A stretch of 64,000 nucleotides of DNA from Proteobacteria bacterium SG_bin9 (GCA_002083525.1 LWDM01000059.1:92188-156187), one strand, 5' to 3'. Numbered from the stretch's first letter, positions 43,450 to 51,800 are shown. A program made the numbers and translations. The notes: a model not told the origin generated them from the letters alone.

Positions 43450-44532
43450 ATGTCAGCGCACACCCCGAAATTTCACCGCCTGGTGATCAACGATCTGCGG
43501 CGCGAGACAGCGGATGCTGTCTCGATCACCTTCGCTATTCCGAAGGAGCTGTCCGAGGATTACGCCTTCGCACCGGGTCAGTACCTGACCTTGCGAACGA
43601 CGATGGACGGCGAGGAGGTTCGCCGCTCGTATTCGATCTGCTCAGCGCCGGACGATCATGAGCTGCGCATCGCGGTAAAGAAGGTCGACGGCGGCGCGTT
43701 CTCGACCTGGGCGCTCGAAGATCTGCGGTTCGGCGACGAACTCGATGTGATGACGCCGACCGGCCGCTTCGGCGTGGCGCATGCGCCCGATCAGGCGCGC
43801 ATTCATGTCGGCTTTGCTGCGGGCTCCGGCATCACGCCGATCATCTCGATCGTTCGCGGCATTCTCGTGCGCGAACCGAATAGCCGCTTCTTCCTGTTCT
43901 ACGGCAACCGCACCGCCAATGGCGTGCTGTTCCGCGAGGCGCTGGAGGAGTTGAAGGACCGTTTCATGGGCCGCTTCTCGCTGTTCCATGTGCTGTCGCA
44001 GGAAGAGCAGGATCTGCCGATTCTGTATGGCCGTCTCGATCGCGAGAAGGTCGAGGTGCTGCTGCGCGCGATGGCGCCGGCGGCGGCTGTCGATCATGTG
44101 TTCGTCTGCGGGCCGACCGCGATGAGCGAGGAAATTGAAAAGACATGCCTCGATCTCGGCATCGCCGCCGATCGTCTGCATGTCGAGCGTTTCGTCTCCG
44201 GTCTCGGCGGCAAGCCACGGCCGAAGCCGGTGATCGCGCTGGAAGCGCCGCCGAAAGCGGTCGCCGCGCTGATCGTCGACGGTAAGCGCAAGGATGTGCC
44301 TGTTGCGGAGGGCGAAGCCATTCTCGATGCGGCCCTACGCGCCGGCATGGACCTGCCGTACGCGTGCAAGGGCGGCATGTGCAGCACCTGCCGCGCCAAG
44401 GTCGTCGAAGGTTCAGCGGAGATGGAGCTGAACTACTCGCTGGAGAAGTGGGAGCTGGACGCCGGCTTCGTGCTGACCTGCCAGGCGCATCCGACGACCG
44501 GGCGCATCGTCGTCGACTACGACCAGATGTAA
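43450..44532 (+). CDS. paaE: Phenylacetyl-CoA epoxidase reductase PaaE
   Basis: 360-residue NADPH-dependent reductase. FAD site with RxYS (RRSYSICSAP), NAD(P) site with GSGITPIISIVRGIL, and a C-terminal plant-type [2Fe-2S] cluster: cysteines in PYACKGGMCSTCRAKVVEG and in LTCQAHP. It passes electrons to PaaA. ATG at 43450. Last gene of the rightward set; convergent with a thioesterase gene 4 bases away. Confidence 0.96.
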   Translation: MSAHTPKFHRLVINDLRRETADAVSITFAIPKELSEDYAFAPGQYLTLRTTMDGEEVRRSYSICSAPDDHELRIAVKKVDGGAFSTWALEDLRFGDELDVMTPTGRFGVAHAPDQARIHVGFAAGSGITPIISIVRGILVREPNSRFFLFYGNRTANGVLFREALEELKDRFMGRFSLFHVLSQEEQDLPILYGRLDREKVEVLLRAMAPAAAVDHVFVCGPTAMSEEIEKTCLDLGIAADRLHVERFVSGLGGKPRPKPVIALEAPPKAVAALIVDGKRKDVPVAEGEAILDAALRAGMDLPYACKGGMCSTCRAKVVEGSAEMELNYSLEKWELDAGFVLTCQAHPTTGRIVVDYDQM

Positions 44533-44536
44533 GGCG

Positions 44537-44959
44537 CTACTTACTATCGCGCAGCAGCGCGTACGCTGTCTGTGCCATCGCTGCGGGTTTCTCGTCCTTG
44601 TCGGTGCGGATCGACACGCTGCCGTAAGCCATCGTTTTGCCGATGCGCACCACGCGCGCTTCCGCCAGCGCATCCGCCTTCATGACCGGGCGCAAGAAGT
44701 GCACGGTTTGGTCGACAGTGGTCATCGGAAAATATTCGCCGGCATTCGCCGAGATCGCGAACACCATCGCCGTGTCGGCCAGACTCATCAGCGCCTGACC
44801 GCAGACGACGCCGTTGTCGCGGCACAGCCGATCCGAGAAGCGCATGCGCAAGGTCGCGTGCTCCGGCGAAATGCTTTCGACCGACAGATCGAGGTCCTGC
44901 ACCCACGATGCGAAGACCGTCTCCAGCAGCGTGTCGGCGGCGGCTTTATCGAATGGCAT
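44537..44959 (-). CDS. Hotdog-fold thioesterase, PaaI-like paralogue (140 aa)
   Basis: A second PaaI-type acyl-CoA thioesterase besides the paaI at 50484. The hotdog helix is CRDNGVVCGQALMSLADTAMVFAISANAG and the strand TTVDQTVHFLRPVMKADALAEARVVRIGKTMAYGSVSI follows. The usual HGG..ALAD motif is changed to VCGQALMSLAD, so catalysis may differ. Its start codon is one base from the paired-hairpin element B, and no normal ribosome-binding site precedes it; GGAAAG within the hairpin arm is the nearest. It follows the P450 gene on the same strand. Confidence 0.85.
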   Translation of the reverse strand: MPFDKAAADTLLETVFASWVQDLDLSVESISPEHATLRMRFSDRLCRDNGVVCGQALMSLADTAMVFAISANAGEYFPMTTVDQTVHFLRPVMKADALAEARVVRIGKTMAYGSVSIRTDKDEKPAAMAQTAYALLRDSK

Positions 44960-45126
44960 CTAGTACCCACTTTCCGAAGTTCGTGCACCGTTTCGGAGCC
45001 CACCTGTCACGAACTTCGGAAAGTAATGGTACTAGCAAACATAAAAATCTAGTACCGCTTTCTATCTGAAGTCCCTGGATTGAAGTCGCGGCAAACGGTG
45101 CAGGGACTTCAGATAGGCGGTACTAG
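44960..45126. repeat. Paired bulged-hairpin element B (loops complementary)
   Basis: Same plan as the element at 24288-24452. Hairpin 1 pairs 44960-44985 with 45008-45035; hairpin 2 pairs 45049-45077 with 45101-45126 (26 bp with a 3-base bulge TTT ten bases in). Both have outer ends CTAGTACC/GGTACTAG. The linker CAAACATAAAAAT is A-rich. Loop 1 CACCGTTT (44986-44993) is the exact complement of AAACGGTG (45093-45100) in loop 2. Loop 2 shares GAAGTCGCGG.AAACGG with element A while the stems share nothing. It fills almost the whole gap between the P450 and thioesterase genes. Confidence 0.78.
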
Positions 45127-45132
45127 GAATCC

Positions 45133-46377
45133 TCAGGCGAGCTTGACGGGCAGATGAGTGAAGCCGCGGAAGCGGACGCGCGGTGCGCGCTGTCCTTTGC
45201 CGTTTGCGGCGTAATCCGGAAAGCGTTCAAGGAAACGGCTGATGGCGATGCGCCCCTCCAGCCGCGCGAGCGCGAGGCCGGCACAGATATGCGGGCCGGA
45301 CGCAAAGGCGAGATGGCGGTTCGGCGCGCGGCCGATGTCGAGCCGTTCCGGATCGGCGAATACTTCCGGATCGCGGTTGGCGCCGCCGATACAGAGCGTC
45401 ACCAGCGTCCCGGCAGGAAGTGCGACGCCATCGAGATCTGCGTCTTCGACCACGCGGCGATTGCCGAGCTGGTTTGAGCTCTCGAAACGCAGGAATTCCT
45501 CGATTGCGGTTTTGATCAGCGACGGATCATTCCGCAGGCGCTGGCGCTGGTCGGGCCAACGCATCAGCAATTCGAGGCCATTACCAATGAGATTGGTCGT
45601 GGTCTCGTGACCGGCATTGAGGATGAAGATACAGTTCTGCAGCAGCTCGATTTCGCTGAGGCGCTCGTCGCCTTCGCCCTGAATGAGGCGCGTCAGCACA
45701 TCGCGATCGGCATCGCCGGGATTGCGGCGGCGGTCGGCGACGAGCTTGCGCAGATAATTGAGGAAGTCCTGCACGGCGGTTTCGCCACGCGCCCGCTGCT
45801 CGGGCGTGAGGAACGGTTCGAGCGCGCCGAGAATCGCGAGCGACCAATCGCGTAGCGGCCCGCGTTCGTCGTGCGGAACGCCGAGCAGATTGCCTATCAC
45901 CTCGATCGGAATGGCGGAGGCGAAATCTTCGATGAGATCAACGTCGCCTTTTGCGGCCATGCCGTCGAGCAGACGATCGACCAGCCTGACGAGGCCCGGT
46001 TCCATCTCGCTAATGGCACGGGGATTGAGCGCGCCCGAGATCAACCGGCGGACGCGCGTATGCAGCGGCGGGTCGCTGAACACGAGGCTCGTCGTGTGAT
46101 GCTGGAACAGCAGCGAGTGCGTGCCGTACTTCGGGCCAAACTCGACCTTCTTGTCGGAACTGAAGCGCGTCGTGTCCTTGTAGATCGCTTCAAGATCGCG
46201 ATGACGCGTCAGGAACAGCGATCCATCCGGCATGCGATGCAGCGGATCGTGCTCACGCAGCGCGCGATACGTCGGGTAAGGATCGTCGTAGAACGACTGC
46301 GGCAAGTCCTTCAGCGAGAAGTCGTGCGCCGTCTCTTCTGCTGAAGGTGCCTTCGCGACGATGCCGGGTTGGCTCAT
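45133..46377 (-). CDS. Cytochrome P450 (414 aa)
   Basis: Haem monooxygenase of the bacterial class. I-helix ILNAGHETTTNLIGNG, K-helix ExxR in EEFLRFESSNQLGNRRV, and the haem-thiolate motif LAFASGPHICAGLALARLEGRIA with the ligand Cys are all present. Length is normal. It is placed 15 bases after paaZ in the leftward paa run, so it may hydroxylate an aromatic substrate feeding that pathway, but P450s are not standard paa genes. No ferredoxin is encoded beside it. Confidence 0.94.
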   Translation of the reverse strand: MSQPGIVAKAPSAEETAHDFSLKDLPQSFYDDPYPTYRALREHDPLHRMPDGSLFLTRHRDLEAIYKDTTRFSSDKKVEFGPKYGTHSLLFQHHTTSLVFSDPPLHTRVRRLISGALNPRAISEMEPGLVRLVDRLLDGMAAKGDVDLIEDFASAIPIEVIGNLLGVPHDERGPLRDWSLAILGALEPFLTPEQRARGETAVQDFLNYLRKLVADRRRNPGDADRDVLTRLIQGEGDERLSEIELLQNCIFILNAGHETTTNLIGNGLELLMRWPDQRQRLRNDPSLIKTAIEEFLRFESSNQLGNRRVVEDADLDGVALPAGTLVTLCIGGANRDPEVFADPERLDIGRAPNRHLAFASGPHICAGLALARLEGRIAISRFLERFPDYAANGKGQRAPRVRFRGFTHLPVKLA

Positions 46378-46392
46378 ACTCGCGCCACCTTA

Positions 46393-48426
46393 TCAAGCTG
46401 CTTTGGGCCTTACGGCGTTCATCGTCAGCAGCTCATAAGTCGCAGCCGTCTCGTCCTTGTCGGTGAGAATTTCCACATCCCAGCGCACTTCGCCGTACTG
46501 CTTGTTGCGGGGCGACTTTTCCTTCGCGGTCAGGCGAACCTTGATGGTTTCACCTGGTTGCAGCGGCTTTATGAAACGCAGCGTATCGAGGCCATAGTTC
46601 GCCAGAACTGGACCTGGATCGGGATCGACGAACAGTCCGGCGGCGAACGACAGCAGCAGGTAGCCGTGCGCAACGCGGCCGGGGAAGAACGGGTGCCCCT
46701 TCGTCGCTTCCTCGTCCATGTGGGCGTAGAACGTATCGCCGGTGAAGTGCGCGAAGTGCTCGACATCCTCAAGCGTAACAGTGCGGTTCTTCGAGAAGAA
46801 CGTCTGGCCGATGTCGAGATCTTCGTAGTGATAACGGAAGGGATGCTTGTCTTTCTCGATGATCGGCGCGCCCTTCATCCAGCGGCCGGTGATGGACGCG
46901 AGCATCGCCGGCGAACCCTGCACCGCGGTGCGCTGCATGTAATGATTGACGCTGCGGATGCCGCCGAGCTCTTCGCCACCGCCGGCGCGGCCGGGTCCGC
47001 CGTGCACCAGATGCGGCATCGGCGAGCCGTGACCGGTCTGCTCCTTGCCGCAGTCGCGATCGATCAGTACCAGCCGGCCGTGGAAGCTGCCGATGCCGAA
47101 GGTGAGATCGCGGGCGAGCGCTGCGTCATGCGTGTAGACGGAGGCAACGAGGCTGCCGCCGCCGCGGTTGGTGAGCGCGATGGCTTCGTTGATGTCGCGA
47201 TAGCCCATCACGGTGCTGACCGGGCCGAATGCCTCGATCGCATGAACGTTGGTGGCCTTGATCGGATCGGCGCAGTGCAGCAGCATCGGCGGCAGGAATG
47301 CGCCTGTCTTGGCATCGCCGCCCTCGACGGTGAAATGCTCGGGGTCGCCGACGACGATCTGCGCTTCCTTCTGCAGCGATGCGACGTGCGCGAGCACGTC
47401 GTTACGCTGGCCGAGGCCGACCACGGGGCCCATGCGGACACTCTCAAGCTCCGGATTGCCGACGGTGATCTTCGCCAACCGTTCGCGCAGCGCCGCAATG
47501 ACGGCATCGACATGGGCGCTCGGTGCAAATGCGCGGCGAATGGCGGTGCACTTCTGCCCGGCCTTCACCGTCATTTCCTTGGCGACTTCCTTGATGAAAA
47601 GATCGAACTCAGGCGTGCCGGGTGCGGCGTCCGGCGCGAGAATGGCGGCGTTCAGCGAATCGCGCTCGGCGACGAAGCGCACGGCTTCGCGTGCGATCAC
47701 CGGATGGCGTTGTAACTGCTCGGACGTAGCCGCCGAACCGGTGAAGGACACGAGGTCCTGGCAGGTGAGATGGTCGAACAGGTCGCCGGTCGAGCCGACC
47801 ACGAGCTGGAAGGCACCCTCGGGAAGAATCTTCGACTCCGCGATCATGCGCGCGAGCGCATGCGCGACATAGGACGTGACAGTCGCGGGCTTGGTCACCA
47901 CGGGCACGCCGGCGAGGATCGCGGGCGCGAGCTTCTCCAGCATGCCCCAGCAGGGGAAGTTGAACGCGTTGATGTGGACCGCGACGCCTTGCAGCGAGGT
48001 GAGGATGTGCTGTCCGGCGAACGTGCCGGTCTTGCCGAGCACTTCCGGCGTGCCGTCGATCAGGAACGTGGCGTTCGGCAGTTCGCGGCGGCCCTTGCTG
48101 GCGTAGACGAACAGCGTGCCGATGCCACCGTCGACGTCGATCATGTTGTCGGTGCGCGTCGCGCCGGTCTGGAACGACAACTTGTAGAGCTGGTCTTTTC
48201 GCTCGGTGATGTATTGCGCGAGGCCCTTCAGCAAATCCGCGCGCTGGTGGAAGGTCAGCTTGCGCAGGTTCTTTCCGCCGGTCGCACGCGCATAGGTGAG
48301 GATCTCGCGCATGTCGAGGCCGCCGCTGGTCGCTTCCGCCACCACGTCACCGCTGACGGCGCTGCGTACTTCGACCAGATCGCACCCGGCGACCCATTTG
48401 TCCTTGACGAGACTTTCGAGCTTCAT
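46393..48426 (-). CDS. paaZ: PaaZ: oxepin-CoA hydrolase / 3-oxo-5,6-dehydrosuberyl-CoA semialdehyde dehydrogenase (677 aa)
   Basis: Bifunctional ring-opening enzyme. N-terminal aldehyde dehydrogenase (~residues 1-525), with Glu254 in RFVAERDSLNAA and catalytic Cys293 in VKAGQKCTAIRRAFAPS, two residues shifted from E. coli PaaZ Glu256/Cys295. C-terminal MaoC-type (R)-hydratase (~530-677), with FAHFTGDTFYAHMDEEATKGHPFFPGRVAHGYLLLSF. I chose ATG 48426; the frame is open further upstream into paaR. It lies 35 bases downstream of paaR on the same strand. Confidence 0.96.
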   Translation of the reverse strand: MKLESLVKDKWVAGCDLVEVRSAVSGDVVAEATSGGLDMREILTYARATGGKNLRKLTFHQRADLLKGLAQYITERKDQLYKLSFQTGATRTDNMIDVDGGIGTLFVYASKGRRELPNATFLIDGTPEVLGKTGTFAGQHILTSLQGVAVHINAFNFPCWGMLEKLAPAILAGVPVVTKPATVTSYVAHALARMIAESKILPEGAFQLVVGSTGDLFDHLTCQDLVSFTGSAATSEQLQRHPVIAREAVRFVAERDSLNAAILAPDAAPGTPEFDLFIKEVAKEMTVKAGQKCTAIRRAFAPSAHVDAVIAALRERLAKITVGNPELESVRMGPVVGLGQRNDVLAHVASLQKEAQIVVGDPEHFTVEGGDAKTGAFLPPMLLHCADPIKATNVHAIEAFGPVSTVMGYRDINEAIALTNRGGGSLVASVYTHDAALARDLTFGIGSFHGRLVLIDRDCGKEQTGHGSPMPHLVHGGPGRAGGGEELGGIRSVNHYMQRTAVQGSPAMLASITGRWMKGAPIIEKDKHPFRYHYEDLDIGQTFFSKNRTVTLEDVEHFAHFTGDTFYAHMDEEATKGHPFFPGRVAHGYLLLSFAAGLFVDPDPGPVLANYGLDTLRFIKPLQPGETIKVRLTAKEKSPRNKQYGEVRWDVEILTDKDETAATYELLTMNAVRPKAA

Positions 48427-48461
48427 GGCATCACTTCTTGCTTGGTGAGGTACTGGACAAG

Positions 48462-49097
48462 TTAGCGGCTGGCGGCGGAGCGCTTGGCGAGCTTCAGAGG
48501 TTGCTTGAGGAGGTTGGCGCTGCCGTCGGCGATCAGCTTCGTGACAATGTTCGCATAGTCGGCGCGAGTGACCGGCCCCGTCGCCTTGAACCACAGATAA
48601 TGCCAGTTCAACATGCCGAAAAGTGACATGGTGACCGGCGTGAGCAGCTTGGTGCCTTTCAATTGCGGCGCGACGCCAAGCACGGCGGACGAGAACGTCG
48701 CGACAAGTTCGCGCTCCATGTTCTTCAGTTCGGTCTGGCGCGTGAGCGGCAGCAGGCGAAGGCCGTTGATCTGTACGTTGTGCTGGGCATCAGCATCGCG
48801 ATAGGCGTCGAGCAGGGCGGCGCAGAGTTCGCGCAGCCGCGCTTCCGGCGGCAGTTCCGGCTGGTCGGCGTTCTCGACGACCTCCAGCAGCTCTTCGAGG
48901 TGATAGCGGATCACATCGAACAGCAGGCCCTCCTTGTCCTTGTAGTAGTGATAGAGGTTGGCCTTGGAGACACCGCACGCCTCCGCGATCTTGTTCATGG
49001 ACGCACGGTCGTAGCCGTACTCCGCAAACAGCTCCGCCGAACGGTCGAGAATTGCCCGCCGTTTGTCGTCGTAATCGGTTGCTCGGCTGCGAGCCAT
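48462..49097 (-). CDS. paaR: TetR-family regulator PaaR (211 aa)
   Basis: N-terminal TetR helix-turn-helix (RRAILDRSAELFAEYGYDRASMNKIAEACGVSKANLYHYYKDKEGLLFDVIRYHL) and an all-helical ligand domain. The position inside the paa run and the family match PaaR, which releases DNA on phenylacetyl-CoA. It sits between paaK and paaZ. A matching palindrome is at 51781-51800. Confidence 0.9.
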   Translation of the reverse strand: MARSRATDYDDKRRAILDRSAELFAEYGYDRASMNKIAEACGVSKANLYHYYKDKEGLLFDVIRYHLEELLEVVENADQPELPPEARLRELCAALLDAYRDADAQHNVQINGLRLLPLTRQTELKNMERELVATFSSAVLGVAPQLKGTKLLTPVTMSLFGMLNWHYLWFKATGPVTRADYANIVTKLIADGSANLLKQPLKLAKRSAASR

Positions 49098-49134
49098 CGT
49101 GGTCCTTTCTTCGCTTAAGTTTCTGCCCGCGCGA

Positions 49135-50466
49135 TCACGCGCGGGGCCGGTTGTCGATCACGCGCTTGGCCTTGCCGCCCGAGCGCTCGATGCTGCCCGG
49201 TTCGAGCACGGTGACGGCGGCGGTGATGCCGATGGTGTCTTTCACGCACTGTGCGAGCGCGGCGCTTGCGGTCTTGCGGACAGCGGCGTCCGCATCCGGC
49301 CGCGACTCCACCTGAATTTCCATGTTGTCCATGCGGCCGTCGCGCGTCAGCACGATCTGATAGTGCAGCGACAGATCGGGAATGGTGAGAAGCTTCTCCT
49401 CGATCTGCGTCGGGAAGACGTTGACGCCGCGCACGATCATCATGTCGTCGGAGCGGCCGGTCACCTTCTCCATGCGCCGCATCGAGCGCGCCGTGCCGGG
49501 CAGCAAGCGCGTCAGGTCGCGCGTGCGGTACCGGATGATCGGCATCGCTTCCTTGGTCAGCGACGTGAACACCAGTTCGCCTTTCTCGCCATCGGGCAGA
49601 ACCTGGCCGGTGACTGGATCGATCACCTCCGGATAGAAGTGATCTTCCCAGATGTGCAGGCCGTCCTTGGTCTCGACGCACTCGTTGGCGACGCCCGGGC
49701 CGATTACTTCCGACAGGCCGTAGATGTCGACCGCGTGGATATCGAAGGCTTCCTCGATCTCCTCGCGCATCGCATTGGTCCACGGCTCGGCGCCGAAGAT
49801 GCCGATGCGCAGCGACGACTTGCGCGGATCGAGGCCCTGCTTCCGGAACTCGTCGAGGATCGCCAGCATGTAGGACGGCGTCACCATGATGATGTCGGGT
49901 TTGAAGTCGGTGATGAGCTGCACCTGCCGCTCGGTCATGCCGCCGGAAATCGGGATCACCGTGCAGCCCAGCCGCTCCGCGCCGTAATGCGCGCCGAGGC
50001 CGCCGGTAAACAGGCCGTAGCCGTAGGCGATATGCACTTTCATGCCGGGGCGTCCACCGGCCGCGCGGATCGAGCGGGCGACCACGTCGCTCCATGTGTC
50101 GATATCGCGCTTGGTGTAGCCAACGACGGTCGGCTTGCCGGTCGTACCCGACGACGCATGAATGCGCGCGACCTTTTCTTCGGGCACAGCGAACATGCCG
50201 AACGGATAGTTGTCGCGCAGGTCGATCTTGGTGGTGAAGGGAAACTTCGCCAGATCACTGAGATCTTTGAACGCGTCCGGCTTCACGCCCGCGGCGTCGA
50301 ACGCCTTGCGGTAATGCGGCACATTCTCGTAGGCGTGACGCAGCGACCAGGCGAGCCGCTCGCGCTGCATCGCGCGGATATCATCGCGCGACGCGGCCTC
50401 GTATCGGTCGAGTTCGGCCGGTTGAGGGGTAAGCCTCTCAAGCTTACGCAGCGGAATCTGAATCAC
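49135..50466 (-). CDS. paaK: Phenylacetate-CoA ligase PaaK (443 aa)
   Basis: Activates phenylacetate to phenylacetyl-CoA with ATP. ANL-family motifs: RIHASSGTTGKPTVVGYTKRDIDTWSD (P-loop), GAEPWTNAMREEIEEAF, IYGLSEVIGPGVANEC, YRTRDLTRLLPG, and RSDDMMIVRGVNVFPTQIEE. Length and wording match PaaK closely. ATG preceded by GGGAGA. Confidence 0.97.
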   Translation of the reverse strand: MIQIPLRKLERLTPQPAELDRYEAASRDDIRAMQRERLAWSLRHAYENVPHYRKAFDAAGVKPDAFKDLSDLAKFPFTTKIDLRDNYPFGMFAVPEEKVARIHASSGTTGKPTVVGYTKRDIDTWSDVVARSIRAAGGRPGMKVHIAYGYGLFTGGLGAHYGAERLGCTVIPISGGMTERQVQLITDFKPDIIMVTPSYMLAILDEFRKQGLDPRKSSLRIGIFGAEPWTNAMREEIEEAFDIHAVDIYGLSEVIGPGVANECVETKDGLHIWEDHFYPEVIDPVTGQVLPDGEKGELVFTSLTKEAMPIIRYRTRDLTRLLPGTARSMRRMEKVTGRSDDMMIVRGVNVFPTQIEEKLLTIPDLSLHYQIVLTRDGRMDNMEIQVESRPDADAAVRKTASAALAQCVKDTIGITAAVTVLEPGSIERSGGKAKRVIDNRPRA

Positions 50467-50483
50467 GTGTCTCTCCCGGATTT

Positions 50484-50936
50484 TTATGTGTCACCGGAGC
50501 CAAGCAGGCGGCCGGTGATTGTCCGCGAGTGCCCGCGGAATTCTGCGATGACCTTGTTGCTGCCGTCACGGACGGTGACGTCGTAAATGCCGCTGCGGCC
50601 AGATCGAATCCGTTCAACGGCATGCGCGGTTAGCACATCGCCCTCATGCGCGGACTCGATGAACGTCACGGCGCAGTGCTGCGCGACGGTGCGCTGATCG
50701 TAGCTGTTGCAGGCGAATGCGAAGGTGGAATCGGCGAGCGTGAAGATGAAACCGCCGTGACAGATGCCGTGCCCGTTGGTCATCTCCTTGCGCACCGTCA
50801 TGGAGAGCACTGCCTCGCCGGGGCCGACGCGCTCGATGCGCATGCCGAGGCCCTTGCTGGCGCGATCGTCCTGCCACATGGCGTCGGCGCAGGCTTTCGC
50901 CATCGCATGCGGATCGGCGTATGCGGCGCTAGTCAT
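50484..50936 (-). CDS. paaI: Hydroxyphenylacetyl-CoA thioesterase PaaI (150 aa)
   Basis: Hotdog thioesterase that removes dead-end hydroxyphenylacetyl-CoA. The motif MTNGHGICHGGFIFTLADSTFAFACNSYD is the PaaI signature, with Asp and His-Gly-Gly intact. ATG at 50936 overlaps the paaG stop (ATGA). A longer frame reads back through paaG but is a shadow. Confidence 0.95.
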   Translation of the reverse strand: MTSAAYADPHAMAKACADAMWQDDRASKGLGMRIERVGPGEAVLSMTVRKEMTNGHGICHGGFIFTLADSTFAFACNSYDQRTVAQHCAVTFIESAHEGDVLTAHAVERIRSGRSGIYDVTVRDGSNKVIAEFRGHSRTITGRLLGSGDT

Positions 50937-51727
50937 CACATCCGTCCCGTGAAGCGCGCCGGACGTTTTTCCATGAAGGCGGTGACGCCTTCGGCGAAAT
51001 CCGGGCCGCGGCCCGCCTGTCCTTGCAGATCGCGCTCGAGATCGAGCTGCTGATCGAGTGTGTTCTGTCCAGCCACATCGAGCGCGCGTTTGATCAGCGC
51101 CAGCGCGCCGGTCGGCTGCTTGGCGAGATGTTCGACAAGTTTGCGTGCGTCGGTCATCAGGCTGGCATCGTCGACCACTTTCCAGATCATGCCCCACGCT
51201 TCCGCCTGTTCGGCGCTGACCGCATCGCCCAGCAGCGTCAATGCACGCGCCCGCGCATTGCCGACGAGGCGTGGCAGAAACCACGTGCCGCCGCTGTCCG
51301 GCACCAGCGCGATCTTCGAGAAGGCCTGGATGAATTTCGCCGAACGCGCCGCGAGCACGATGTCGCAGGCGAGCGCCAGATTGGCGCCCGCGCCCGCCGC
51401 CACGCCATTGACGGCGCAGACAACCGGCATCTGCAGCTGCTTCAATTTGCGGATCAGCGGATTGTAGTTTGTCTCGATCGCCTGCGAGAGATCGGGCGTT
51501 TGTCCCGGCGTGAACACGCCGTCCGCCAGATCCTGTCCGGCGCAGAAGCCGCGTCCCGCGCCCGTCAGCAGCAACGCGCGGCATGACGCGTCCGCTGCCG
51601 CATCGGTCAGCGCCTTCGCGAGCGCCGTGTGCATCGCCTGATTGAATGAATTGAGGCTTTCGGGGCGGTTAAGGGTGATGACTCGAAAGCCATCTCCGAC
51701 CTCGACCTGAATCGGTTCTTTATCCAT
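50936..51727 (-). CDS. paaG: 2-(1,2-epoxy-1,2-dihydrophenyl)acetyl-CoA isomerase PaaG (263 aa)
   Basis: Crotonase-fold isomerase turning the ring epoxide to oxepin-CoA. Typical features are LTGAGRGFCAGQDLADGVFTPGQTPDLSQAIETNYNPLIRKLKQLQMPVVCAVNGVAAGAGANLALACDIVLAARSAKFIQAFSKIALVPDSGGTWFLPRLVG. ATG at 51727 has GGGAG upstream; an earlier in-frame ATG adds 16 residues unlike the family. First gene of the leftward paa run; the TetR-like palindrome lies 54 bases upstream. Confidence 0.95.
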   Translation of the reverse strand: MDKEPIQVEVGDGFRVITLNRPESLNSFNQAMHTALAKALTDAAADASCRALLLTGAGRGFCAGQDLADGVFTPGQTPDLSQAIETNYNPLIRKLKQLQMPVVCAVNGVAAGAGANLALACDIVLAARSAKFIQAFSKIALVPDSGGTWFLPRLVGNARARALTLLGDAVSAEQAEAWGMIWKVVDDASLMTDARKLVEHLAKQPTGALALIKRALDVAGQNTLDQQLDLERDLQGQAGRGPDFAEGVTAFMEKRPARFTGRM

Positions 51728-51780
51728 TGCGCTCTCCCAATCGGCTTTTCTGTCGCAGCCTGTTGAGGGGCACAATACTA

Positions 51781-51800
51781 TTGACCAACCGTCCGGTCAA
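51781..51800. promoter_or_regulatory. Predicted PaaR operator
   Basis: TTGACCAACCGTCCGGTCAA is a 20-bp palindrome, with TTGACC/GGTCAA ends and ACCG/CGGT inside, of the type bound by TetR regulators. It lies in the divergent region between paaG and the ABC binding-protein gene, so it could control both. Confidence 0.65.

Noticed and set aside
44960..45126. Insertion sequence or MITE with CTAG target site
   Set aside because: Ends are CTAGTACC inverted repeats of each hairpin, but no flanking duplication is visible and the two hairpins are separate units; kept as an unknown structured element.
46369..47715. A 448-codon open frame opposite paaZ
   Set aside because: Antisense shadow of paaZ with no recognisable protein.
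49099..50586. A 495-codon open frame opposite paaK
   Set aside because: Antisense shadow of paaK; composition typical of reverse-strand reading of GC-rich DNA.
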